NCBI GenBank assembly: GCA_945873015.1
Contig: CAMCBY010000240.1
Span: forward strand, 1 to 6,563
Direction: 5' to 3'
Source: Klebsiella pneumoniae
Lineage (GTDB): Bacteria > Pseudomonadota > Gammaproteobacteria > Ga0077536
Length of the DNA stretch: 6,563 nt
Shown here: positions 1-6,563 of the stretch, one piece after another
Numbering within the stretch: position 1 is the stretch's first letter
How the letters are laid out: each line of letters begins with the position of its first letter
The notes under the pieces: model-generated
What the model saw: only the letters and a program-made list of their open reading frames with translations
What the model was told of the DNA's origin: nothing
The model's database searches: none
Position numbers and translations under genes: made by a program

Positions 1-409
1 TGATTGGGAGGCCACGGTCAAGGAGCTGACCAGACCGCAGGGCGTGGATGTGGTGCTGGATATGGTCGCCGGCCCCTATGTGATGAAGAATCTGCGCCTG
101 CTCGGCAATGACGGCCGTTACGCGATGATCGCTTTCCTCATGGGGGCGACGACCGAAGTCAACTTCGCCTATCTGCTGCCCAAGCGCCTCACCATCACCG
201 GCTCGACCCTGCGCCCGCAGCCGGTAGAGCGGAAAGCCGCCATCGCGCGCGCGGTCGAACAGGACTTTTGGCCGTTGCTCGCGAGCGGCCAGCTCACCAC
301 CCATATCCACGCCCATTTCCCGCTGACCGCGGCCGCCTATGCCCATCGCATGATGGAAGCCAGCGATCACATGGGAAAACTGGTGCTGGATGTGAAGCCG
401 CCCGTGTAG
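1..409 (+). CDS. NAD(P)H:quinone oxidoreductase, PIG3-type MDR family (3' part only)
   Basis: This is the C-terminal 135 residues of a medium-chain dehydrogenase/reductase. Its start lies before the window, and the reading frame (first full codon at base 2) is open from the left edge. By family it would be a cytosolic, zinc-free enzyme that passes electrons from NADPH to quinones or similar carbonyl compounds. Recognisable stretches are GVDVVLDMVAGPYVMKNL, from the nucleotide-binding fold, then GRYAMIAFLMG, the PIG3-like LLPKRLTITGSTLRPQPVE, and HMGKLVLDV near the C-terminus. Family members are about 325 residues, so about 40% is seen. The TAG stop at 407-409 falls inside the GTAG head of a REP-like palindrome, so the last residues (KPPV) may have been reshaped by that element. 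It reads in the same direction as the efflux operon, 194 bp upstream of it. Family assignment is firm; the substrate is unknown. Confidence 0.88.
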   Translation, partial: DWEATVKELTRPQGVDVVLDMVAGPYVMKNLRLLGNDGRYAMIAFLMGATTEVNFAYLLPKRLTITGSTLRPQPVERKAAIARAVEQDFWPLLASGQLTTHIHAHFPLTAAAYAHRMMEASDHMGKLVLDVKPPV

Positions 410-486
410 GTGCGAATTTATTCGCACATTCAGACCAACACGCCCCCCCGACCCCGACACGCATGTGCGAAGAAATCCGCACCTGG
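406..486. repeat. REP doublet (REPIN-like inverted pair)
   Basis: Two copies of a palindrome face each other. The left copy has the head GTAG (406-409) and then GTGCGAATTTATTCGCAC (410-427). The right copy, read on the minus strand from 486 down, has the head CCAG and then GTGCGGATTTCTTCGCAC (482-465). The two 18-mers differ at two positions, and the match runs two bases further on each side. A C-rich linker of 37 bp separates them. Known REP elements mobilised by RAYT (Y1/TnpA-REP) transposases have a GTAG or GGAG head followed by a hairpin, and pairs in this inverted arrangement are called REPINs. No T-run follows either hairpin, so they are not standard terminators. They could still stabilise the 3' end of the oxidoreductase mRNA. 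The REPIN reading is inference until more copies are found in the genome. Confidence 0.6.
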
Positions 487-603
487 ATGGGGCAACGCAG
501 ACGTGTTGGCCAAATCGCCCGCGAGATAGCAAATTCGTGGGTATGTTTAGGCGGCGTGGGCCAATATCATAGGCCGACCAAGTTTTAAGCCCGGATTGCC
601 CCG
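487..603 (+). promoter_or_regulatory. Leader region of the efflux operon
   Basis: These 117 bp lie between the REP doublet and the adaptor start and must hold any promoter specific to the pump operon. The best -10 candidate is TATCAT at 565-570, five of six matches to TATAAT. No good -35 box is seen at the usual distance. That would fit an activator-dependent promoter, or the candidate may be false. A perfect TTGGCCAA palindrome sits at 506-513. No clear Shine-Dalgarno precedes the ATG at 604; only CGGA at 592-595 is near. No terminator or gene is seen here. Confidence 0.35.
559..575. promoter_or_regulatory. Palindrome over the putative -10 box, possible operator
   Basis: The 17 bp read GGCCAATATCATAGGCC. 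GGCC at both ends and an AT pair inside each arm are symmetric, with a 3-bp non-symmetric core between them. The candidate -10 TATCAT lies wholly within it, which is where a repressor would block transcription. The same half-site, GGCCAA, occurs at 508-513, about 51 bp upstream. RND pump operons are commonly controlled by TetR- or LysR-type proteins, but this is not a consensus I recognise, and short GGCC palindromes arise easily in GC-rich DNA. Confidence 0.22.
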
Positions 604-1779
604 ATGCTCCCATTTTTGCGCCGCGTGACCGTCGCGGCTCCGCTGTCCATTGTTCTGTTTCTGTCCGCCTGCCAACCTCCAGCGCCACCGCCGGCCGCGG
701 CGGGTCCGGCTGCGGCTCCGCCTCCGGTCAGTGTGGCGGCCGCGCTGACTCGCGAAGTGCAGGACAGCGACGAGTTTCCGGGGCGCATCGAGGCCACCCA
801 GGCGGTCAAGGTGCGTGCGCGGGTCAATGGCTATCTCGACAAGGTGTTGTTCGCGCCCGGCACCGAGGTCAAACAGGGCACGGTGCTGTTCGAACTGGAC
901 GCGCGTCCGTTTCAGGCCAAAGTCAGTGAGGCGGAGGCGGCCCTCGCCGCGACCACGGCCCAACTCGATCTGGCCAGGCTCGAAGCCAAACGCCAGGAGC
1001 AGATGCTGGCGACCAATGCCACCAGCCGTCGTGAGTTTGATGCGGCGCTGGCGGCGGTCAAGAGTTTCGACGCGTCGCGCGCCGCCAACCGCGCCACGCT
1101 CGCCAATGCGCGCCTGAGTCTGGGTTTCACACGCGTGACGGCGCCGATCAGCGGGCGTGTCGGCAAAGACGAAGTCACGGTCGGCAACCTGGTGCAAGGC
1201 GAGAATCCTGATTCGCCGGTGTTGACCACGCTGGTATCGGTCGATCCGATCTATGTATCTTTTGAAGCCGACGAGCGCGCCTTTTTAAAATACATCGCGC
1301 CGACCCGCGGCCAGTCCCTGCCGGTAGGCGTCGGATTGATCGACGAGAGCGGCTTTCCGCACCAGGCCAAATTGCAGTTCGTCGACAACAATATCGATGC
1401 CTCCAGCGGCACGGTGCGCATGCGTGCCTTGCTCGACAACGCCGACCGACGTTTTACACCGGGCCTGTTCGCCCGTGTGCGGCTGGAGGCCGCGACCGGC
1501 GTGCGCCGTGTGGTGCTGGTCGCCGACCGTGCGATTGGCACCGATCAGAGCAAACGTTTCGTGCTGGTGGTGGGCGACGACAAGGTTGCTGCCTATCGCG
1601 AGGTGCAGATCGGGCGCAAGGTTGGCTCTCTGCGCATCGTCGAAAGCGGCCTCGAAGTGGGCGAGGTCATCGTGGTCAACGGTCTGCAACGCGTGCGTCC
1701 GGGGACTCCGGTGACCCCGAGCACGGTGCCGATGGAGGAGACGGCCGCAGCGCCGGCTTCCGCTCCGGCCGGGACTTGA
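604..1779 (+). CDS. RND efflux periplasmic adaptor lipoprotein (MexE/OqxA-like)
   Basis: This 391-residue membrane-fusion protein is exported, lipidated and joins the RND transporter to the outer-membrane channel. A signal peptide with two arginines (R6, R7) and a hydrophobic core ends in lipobox LSAC, giving lipidation at C23. A Pro/Ala-rich linker follows (about 24-45). The split lipoyl domain is marked by VRARVNGYLD (70-79) and FTRVTAPISGRVG (175-187). Between them lies an Ala-rich α-helical hairpin (about 100-170) of the kind that contacts the outer-membrane channel. The β-barrel follows, with FTPGLF at 284-289, then the membrane-proximal domain ending in VNGLQRVRPG (358-367). Length and motifs match MexE/OqxA-type adaptors. 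The ATG at 604 is chosen because it yields the intact lipoprotein signal, although its ribosome binding site is weak. The transporter gene starts 4 bp after its stop. Substrates are not predictable. Confidence 0.95.
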   Translation: MLPFLRRVTVAAPLSIVLFLSACQPPAPPPAAAGPAAAPPPVSVAAALTREVQDSDEFPGRIEATQAVKVRARVNGYLDKVLFAPGTEVKQGTVLFELDARPFQAKVSEAEAALAATTAQLDLARLEAKRQEQMLATNATSRREFDAALAAVKSFDASRAANRATLANARLSLGFTRVTAPISGRVGKDEVTVGNLVQGENPDSPVLTTLVSVDPIYVSFEADERAFLKYIAPTRGQSLPVGVGLIDESGFPHQAKLQFVDNNIDASSGTVRMRALLDNADRRFTPGLFARVRLEAATGVRRVVLVADRAIGTDQSKRFVLVVGDDKVAAYREVQIGRKVGSLRIVESGLEVGEVIVVNGLQRVRPGTPVTPSTVPMEETAAAPASAPAGT

Positions 1780-1783
1780 ACGC

Positions 1784-4700
1784 ATGAATGTTTCGCGTGC
1801 GTTTATCGATCGCCCGATCCTGGCGGGCGTTTTGTCGACGCTGGTATTCCTGGCCGGCCTGATCGCCATCCCGTTTCTGCCGGTGTCGGAATACCCGAAC
1901 GTGGTGCCACCGTCGATCGTGGTCAGCGCCATGTACCCCGGCGCCAACCCGAAGGTCATTGCCGAGACCGTCGCCGCGCCGCTGGAAGAACAGATCAACG
2001 GCATCGAGAACATGCTCTACATGTCGTCGATGGCCACCACTGACGGCGCGCTGCAGTTGCGAGTGACCTTCAAGGTCGGCACCGATCCTGATCTCGCTGA
2101 AAACCAGGTGCAGAACCGCGTGCAGCGTGCACTGCCACGGTTGCCCAATGAAGTGCGCCAGATCGGCGTCACCACTCAGAAGCAGTCGCCCAATCTGACC
2201 CTGGTCGTTAACCTGGTCTCGACCGACGGTCGTTACGACGAACTGTATCTGCGCAATTACGCGGTGCTGAACATCAAGGACGACTGGCGTCGTCTGCAAG
2301 GCATGGGCGAAGTGATTGTGTTCGGCGCGGGTGACTACGCCATGCGCATCTGGCTCGACCCGCACAAGCTCGCCGCGCGCAAACTCACGCCGGCCGATGT
2401 GGTGGTCGCCATCCGCGAGCAGAACCAGCAAGTCGCGGCCGGCGTGGTCGGCGCGCCGCCCGTCATCGAAAAGACCGAGTTTCAGTTGTCGGTCAACACC
2501 CTGGGGCGCCTGACCACGGTGCAGGAGTTTGGCGACATCATCGTCGCCACCGCCCCGGACGGCGGGCTGCTGCGTTTGCGCGATGTCGCGCGCATCGAAC
2601 TCGGTGCCAGTGATTACAACCTGCGCAGCCGCGCCAATAACCAGCCGTCGGTCGCCATCGGCGTGTTCCAGGCGCCAGGCTCCAATGCCATCGCCCTGTC
2701 GGACAGCGTGCGCGCTTCGATAGAAGCGGCCAAGGCTTATTTTCCGCAGGGTGTCGACTATCGCATCGTCTACGACCCGACGCGTTTTGTGCAGCAGTCG
2801 ATCAAGGCGGTGGTGACCACCCTGCTCGAAGCCGTGCTGATGGTGCTGTTGGTGGTGATCCTGTTCCTGAAGACGTGGCGCGCGTCGATTATTCCGCTGA
2901 TGGCGGTGCCGGTCTCGATCATCGGTACTTTCGCCGTGATGCTGCTGGCGGGGTTTTCCATCAATACTCTGACCCTGTTCGGCCTGGTGCTTGCGATCGG
3001 CATCGTGGTCGACGACGCCATCGTGGTGGTGGAGAACGTCGAGCGTAATATCGAGCTTGGCCTCGACGCCAAGGCCGCCACCCATCGTGCCATGGATGAA
3101 GTGAGTGGCCCGATCATTACCATCGCGCTGACCCTATGTGCGGTGTTCGTGCCGATCGCCTTTATCAGCGGCCTGACCGGGCAGTTCTATCGCCAGTTTG
3201 CCCTCACCATTGCCATCTCCACGGTGATTTCGGCATTCAGTTCCCTGACCCTGTCGCCGGCCCTCGCGGCTACCTTGCTGCGTGCCCACGACGCGCCGCC
3301 AGACCGCGTCACGCGCGTCATCGATGCTCTGTTCGGTTGGCTGTTTCGCGGCTTCGATGCGGTATTCCGCGTGGCCGCGCGCGGTTATGTGCGCACCGTG
3401 CGGCGCATCCTGAACTTCAAGCTGGTGATATTGGTGGTGTATCTCGGGCTGCTGGGCCTGACTTATTTCGGCTTTCAGAGCATCCCCTCGGGCTTCATTC
3501 CGACCCAGGACAAACAATATCTGATTGCGATGGTGCAACTGCCGGACGGCGCCTCCATTGACCGTACCGATGAAGTCCTGAAGCGCGTCACCGACATCGC
3601 ACTCAAGACCCCCGGCACCATCGACAACAATGCCTTCCCGGGCCTGTCCATCAACGGTTTTACCATCTCGCCGAATTCGGGCCTGGTGTTCTTCAACCTC
3701 GATTCGTTCGACAAACGCAAATCGCCCGAGCTGTCGGCCAATGCCATCGCGATGAAAATGAATCAGGAGCTGGCGCAGATCGAGGACGCCTTCATCGCGG
3801 TGTTTCCAGCGCCGGCGGTCGATGGCCTCGGCGCGATCGGCGGCTTCAAACTGCAATTGGAGGACCGCGCCGGTCTTGGTGACCAGCAGCTCTATGATTC
3901 TCTGCAGGCGGTGCTCATGAAAGCCTGGCAGGCGCCGGAACTGGCCGGTGTATTTTCCAGCTATCAGATCAACGTGCCGCAGCTCTTTGTGGATGTCGAC
4001 CGCGCCAAGGCCAAGCGCCTCGGGGTCGATCTGAACGATGTGTTCGCGACCCTGCAGATCTACCTCGGGTCTTATTACGTGAACGACTTCAATCAGTTCG
4101 GCAAAACTTACCGAGTGGTCGTGCAGGCCGACTCACAGTTTCGCCTCAACGCTGAAGACATCGTCGCCCTCAAGACCCGCAACAAGGACGGCGAGATGGT
4201 GCCGCTCGGCTCACTGCTCGAAGTGCGCAACAGCTACGGGCCCGATCGCGCCATGCGTTATAACGCCTTTCCGGCGGCGGACATCAATGGCGGCGCGGCG
4301 CCGGGCTACAGCTCGGGCCAGGCCCAGGCGGCGCTGGAACGCATCATCAACGAGACCGTGCCGCGTGGTATCACCTATGAGTGGACGGATCTGACCTACC
4401 AGGAGATTCTGGCCGGCAATACGGCGGCCTTCGTCTTTCCGTTGTGCGCGATGCTGGTGTTCCTGGTGCTGGCTGCGCAGTACGAGAGTTTCAAACTGCC
4501 GCTCGCCATCATTCTGATTGTGCCCATGTGCCTGTTGTTCGCCATCGCCGGCGTGTGGCTGTCGAATGGTGACAAGAACATCTTCACCCAGATTGCGCTG
4601 TTCGTGCTGATGGGACTGGCGTGCAAGAACGCCATTCTGCTGGTCGAGTTCGCGCGAGAGCATGAGTTGAAGCGCCCGACCGACGGGCCGGTCAAGGCGG

Positions 4701-4954
4701 CGCTCGAGGCCTGTCGCATGCGACTGCGCCCTATCCTCATGACCTCCATCGCCTTTGTGGCAGGTGTTTCGCCGCTGGTATTGTCCGGTGGCGCGGGCTC
4801 GGAGATGCGTCAGGCGATGGGTTCGGCGGTGCTGTCCGGCATGATTGGTGTGAGTTTCTTCGGTTTATTTCTGACCCCGGTGTTCTACGTGCTGCTGCAT
4901 CGACACACCCCCGGCAAGGCGGACGAAGTGACCGCCGCCTCGGAGAGCGAATGA
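1784..4954 (+). CDS. RND multidrug efflux transporter, HAE-1 family (MexF/OqxB-like)
   Basis: This 1056-residue inner-membrane proton/substrate antiporter is the energy-using part of the pump and acts as a trimer in this family. TM1 (about 12-30) is followed by the first large periplasmic loop. TM2-TM6 span about 345-500, a second large loop about 570-880, and TM8-TM12 about 883-1045, so the two-fold RND layout is complete. The proton relay is intact: D410 and D411 in TM4 (motif GIVVDDAIVVVENVER), K948 in TM10 (GLACKNAILLVEF), and R980 and T987 in TM11 (RLRPILMTS). These match AcrB D407, D408, K940, R971 and T978. Loop stretches such as SEYPNVVPP, AIREQNQQVAAG, GLGAIGGFKLQLEDR and APGYSSGQAQAALE resemble MexF and OqxB more than AcrB or MexB. 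No frameshift or truncation is seen. The stop codon overlaps the next start (ATGA), so translation is probably coupled. An active drug-type exporter is well supported; its substrates are not. Confidence 0.97.
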   Translation: MNVSRAFIDRPILAGVLSTLVFLAGLIAIPFLPVSEYPNVVPPSIVVSAMYPGANPKVIAETVAAPLEEQINGIENMLYMSSMATTDGALQLRVTFKVGTDPDLAENQVQNRVQRALPRLPNEVRQIGVTTQKQSPNLTLVVNLVSTDGRYDELYLRNYAVLNIKDDWRRLQGMGEVIVFGAGDYAMRIWLDPHKLAARKLTPADVVVAIREQNQQVAAGVVGAPPVIEKTEFQLSVNTLGRLTTVQEFGDIIVATAPDGGLLRLRDVARIELGASDYNLRSRANNQPSVAIGVFQAPGSNAIALSDSVRASIEAAKAYFPQGVDYRIVYDPTRFVQQSIKAVVTTLLEAVLMVLLVVILFLKTWRASIIPLMAVPVSIIGTFAVMLLAGFSINTLTLFGLVLAIGIVVDDAIVVVENVERNIELGLDAKAATHRAMDEVSGPIITIALTLCAVFVPIAFISGLTGQFYRQFALTIAISTVISAFSSLTLSPALAATLLRAHDAPPDRVTRVIDALFGWLFRGFDAVFRVAARGYVRTVRRILNFKLVILVVYLGLLGLTYFGFQSIPSGFIPTQDKQYLIAMVQLPDGASIDRTDEVLKRVTDIALKTPGTIDNNAFPGLSINGFTISPNSGLVFFNLDSFDKRKSPELSANAIAMKMNQELAQIEDAFIAVFPAPAVDGLGAIGGFKLQLEDRAGLGDQQLYDSLQAVLMKAWQAPELAGVFSSYQINVPQLFVDVDRAKAKRLGVDLNDVFATLQIYLGSYYVNDFNQFGKTYRVVVQADSQFRLNAEDIVALKTRNKDGEMVPLGSLLEVRNSYGPDRAMRYNAFPAADINGGAAPGYSSGQAQAALERIINETVPRGITYEWTDLTYQEILAGNTAAFVFPLCAMLVFLVLAAQYESFKLPLAIILIVPMCLLFAIAGVWLSNGDKNIFTQIALFVLMGLACKNAILLVEFAREHELKRPTDGPVKAALEACRMRLRPILMTSIAFVAGVSPLVLSGGAGSEMRQAMGSAVLSGMIGVSFFGLFLTPVFYVLLHRHTPGKADEVTAASESE

Positions 4955-6393
4955 TGCGCCGCCTGGGGATGACACTCATGGGCGTGGCGCTGGCCGGCTG
5001 TTCGATGGCGCCGGAATACACCACGCCCGAAGTCGCGGCGCCGAGCGCCTACAAGGAGCAGCCGGCGGCGGGCACCAGTGCCCCCGATGCGGGTAGTGAA
5101 CAATGGAAACCGGCCGAACCGCGCGATGGTGAGCCGCGTGGGGCGTGGTGGACACGCTTTGGCGATCCGGTCCTGAACGAGTACGAGGAACGCGCCGCCA
5201 GCGCCAACCAGGATCTCGCCGCCGCGCTTGCGCGTCTCGAGGGCAGTCGCGCGCTGGTGCGCGTTGCACGCTCTGCGCAGATGCCGCGGGTTGAGATCGG
5301 CGCAGCCGCGGCCGGTGTTCGGCCGAGCAGCTTTCTGCCCGGCATTCCACCACCCGGCATCGAGACCTATAACCGCTTTCAGTTTGGCGCCAATGTGCGC
5401 TACGAGCTTGACCTGTTCGGGCGGGTGCGTGACAGCGTGCGTGCCGCGCGGTCCGATAACGAGGCGAACGAAGCACTCTATCAATCCTTGCTGCTGGCCA
5501 TTGAAGCCGACGTCGCGCAGACCTATTTCCTGCTGCGCGCGTTGGACGCCGAACTCGCAGTACTGGCCGACATTGTCACTACTCGCGAAGGCGAACTGGC
5601 GATATACCAGCAACAACTGGCAGCCGGCAGCATCAGTGCGACAGAGGTCGAACGCGCCAGCGGCGAACTCGCCAACGCGCGCGCCGAGGTGCAGACGGTG
5701 GTGCGTCAGCGTGCGCAGTACGAACACGGGCTGGCCTTGTTATTGGGGCTGGCGCCGGCCGATCTGACCGTTACACCCGCACCGCTCGCCAGCCATCTGC
5801 CGGAGATCCCGCTCGGCCTGCCGTCGGCGCTGCTGGAACGCCGACCTGATATCGCCGCTGCCGAGCGGCGCATGCGGGCCGCCAATTCGCGTATTGGCGT
5901 GGCGCGCGCAGCGTTTTATCCGGTCATCAACCTGAGCGCCGAAGCGGGTTTTACCGCCGACTCGATCAGCAATCTCTTGAAGTTTGCGAGCCACACCTGG
6001 GCGCTGGGGCCGTTAGCCGGCGCGCTGATCGCCGCGCCGCTGTTCGACGGCGGCCGCAACAAGGCCAACCTCGCCGGCGCCGAAGCCGAGTTTGACGCCG
6101 AAGTGGCCAATTATCGTCAGAGTGTGTTGAACAGTTTTCGCGACGTGGAGGACCAGCTCGTGGCCCTGCGCACCTTGCACGAACAGAGCAGGGCGGTGGC
6201 ATCCGCCAACCAGGCGGCGGCGCGCCGCCTTGAACTGGCCAATAGTCGCTTTCAAAGTGGCGCGAGCAGCTACCTCGGCGTGCTTGAAGCGCGCCGCGAG
6301 CTGATCGCATCGCGACGCGTACAGAAACAACTGGATGGCGCACGCGCGGCGAGCACCGTCGGCTTGGTCCGCGCGCTGGGTGGCGACTGGTAG
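4951..6393 (+). CDS. RND efflux outer-membrane channel lipoprotein, NodT/OprM family
   Basis: This 480-residue outer-membrane factor forms, as a trimer, the β-barrel and long periplasmic α-helical tunnel through which the pump empties. A short signal peptide ends in lipobox LAGC with lipidation at C17, followed by SMAPEYTTPEV, the typical mature N-terminus of NodT/OprM lipoproteins. The two repeated OMF (outer-membrane efflux protein) halves are clear. The first holds YELDLFGRVRDSVRAARSD from residue 151. The second holds LERRPDI (295-301), the helix RMRAANSRIGVARAAFYPVINLS, APLFDGGR (362-369) and YRQSVLNSFRDVEDQLVALR. Its length is close to that of OprM (about 485). The ATG at 4951 overlaps the transporter stop. 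A second in-frame ATG at 4954 is equally possible, since the GGAG at 4942-4945 suits both, and the signal peptide is kept either way. As the last gene of the operon it makes the pump self-contained, with no need for a TolC-like channel encoded elsewhere. Confidence 0.95.
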   Translation: MMRRLGMTLMGVALAGCSMAPEYTTPEVAAPSAYKEQPAAGTSAPDAGSEQWKPAEPRDGEPRGAWWTRFGDPVLNEYEERAASANQDLAAALARLEGSRALVRVARSAQMPRVEIGAAAAGVRPSSFLPGIPPPGIETYNRFQFGANVRYELDLFGRVRDSVRAARSDNEANEALYQSLLLAIEADVAQTYFLLRALDAELAVLADIVTTREGELAIYQQQLAAGSISATEVERASGELANARAEVQTVVRQRAQYEHGLALLLGLAPADLTVTPAPLASHLPEIPLGLPSALLERRPDIAAAERRMRAANSRIGVARAAFYPVINLSAEAGFTADSISNLLKFASHTWALGPLAGALIAAPLFDGGRNKANLAGAEAEFDAEVANYRQSVLNSFRDVEDQLVALRTLHEQSRAVASANQAAARRLELANSRFQSGASSYLGVLEARRELIASRRVQKQLDGARAASTVGLVRALGGDW

Positions 6394-6453
6394 ATCTCGC
6401 GCCTTGCGCGCGTGCCGGTGCTTGCTGGCATCGGGTCCGCGTCTCATGATGGG

Positions 6454-6472
6454 TGACGTCCGCTGGACGTCA
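6454..6472. repeat. Perfect 8-bp inverted repeat downstream of the operon
   Basis: TGACGTCC, a 3-base GCT loop and GGACGTCA form a perfect hairpin 60 bp after the stop of the outer-membrane channel gene. The nearest T-run (6490-6494) begins 17 bases beyond the stem, so it is not a standard intrinsic terminator. It may still act in transcript ending or mRNA protection, or be a protein-binding site for a downstream gene. The rest of 6394-6483 shows no gene or other clear signal. Confidence 0.4.
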
Positions 6473-6483
6473 GCGAGTAGCGC

Positions 6484-6563
6484 ATGCAGTTTTTCACCGC
6501 CCGGCTTTTGTTTTTATTCCTCGCTGTGTATCGACGCGGGTGGCGGATGGCCGCCGCACTGTC
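6484..6563 (+). CDS. Possible N-terminus of a further gene, cut by the window edge
   Basis: From ATG at 6484 the frame stays open to the end of the window, giving 26 residues that begin MQFFTARLLFLFLAVYRRGWR. A hydrophobic stretch (about residues 8-15) is followed by a cluster of arginines, which could be a membrane anchor or the start of a membrane protein. No clear Shine-Dalgarno is present, another frame from 6446 is also open to the edge, and 80 bp is too short to judge coding. No family is recognised. Confidence 0.22.
   Translation, partial: MQFFTARLLFLFLAVYRRGWRMAAAL

Noticed and set aside
410..427. Hairpin after the oxidoreductase stop as an intrinsic terminator.
   Set aside because: No T-run follows the stem, and the second facing copy explains it better as a REP element.
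514..527. ATC-N8-GAT resembling a LysR/MexT nod-box half (ATC-N9-GAT).
   Set aside because: The spacing is one base short, and the remaining parts of the MexT box are absent.
268..588. A + strand open frame crossing the oxidoreductase end and the REP doublet.
   Set aside because: It overlaps the real oxidoreductase in another frame, reads through the repeats, and its product resembles no protein family I know.
1676..3085. A 469-codon open frame on the minus strand, opposite the adaptor end and the transporter.
   Set aside because: It is rich in His, Arg, Asp and Gln with no domain pattern, as expected from reading the complement of a GC-rich gene. The + strand here encodes clearly conserved RND protein.
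4885..5727. A 280-codon minus-strand open frame opposite the outer-membrane channel gene.
   Set aside because: Its composition is that of a complement-strand shadow, and the + strand encodes conserved OMF motifs throughout.
6446..6563. Second open frame at the right edge starting at ATG 6446.
   Set aside because: It reads through the 6454-6472 hairpin, its composition (Cys-, Ser- and Gly-rich) is not protein-like, and it has no ribosome binding site.

Overview
The window is GC-rich and its genes are tightly packed. It looks like chromosomal DNA from a proteobacterium, most likely a gammaproteobacterium. That placement is an inference from three things: the family of efflux genes, the codon use, and a REP-type palindrome with a GTAG head. 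No RNA gene, phage gene, CRISPR array or transposase is visible.

Layout, all genes on the + strand. (1) The window opens inside the 3' part of a PIG3-type NAD(P)H:quinone oxidoreductase gene that ends at base 409. (2) Bases 406-486 hold two facing copies of an 18-bp palindrome, read here as a REP doublet (REPIN-like). The stop codon of the oxidoreductase lies inside the GTAG head of the first copy. (3) A short leader (487-603) has no gene. It holds a possible -10 box inside a GGCC-based palindrome. (4) Bases 604-6393 carry a complete three-gene efflux operon: a lipidated periplasmic adaptor, a 1056-residue RND transporter, and a NodT/OprM-type outer-membrane channel. Spacing is 4 bp between the first two genes and an ATGA overlap between the last two. 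(5) Bases 6394-6563 are mostly non-coding, with a perfect 8-bp hairpin at 6454-6472. A possible start of another gene at 6484 runs off the edge.

The three pump proteins form one machine. The transporter uses the proton gradient across the inner membrane to collect substrates. The adaptor bridges the periplasm, and the outer-membrane channel releases substrates outside. Sequence motifs place the adaptor and transporter nearest the MexEF/OqxAB branch of the hydrophobe/amphiphile efflux (HAE-1) family. The substrates cannot be told from sequence. No regulator gene is in the window.

Nothing here is clearly a new biological system. The points most worth a second look are the REP doublet that supplies a stop codon, the oxidoreductase next to a MexEF-like pump (recalling mexS beside mexEF-oprN in Pseudomonas aeruginosa), and the palindrome over the putative operon promoter.
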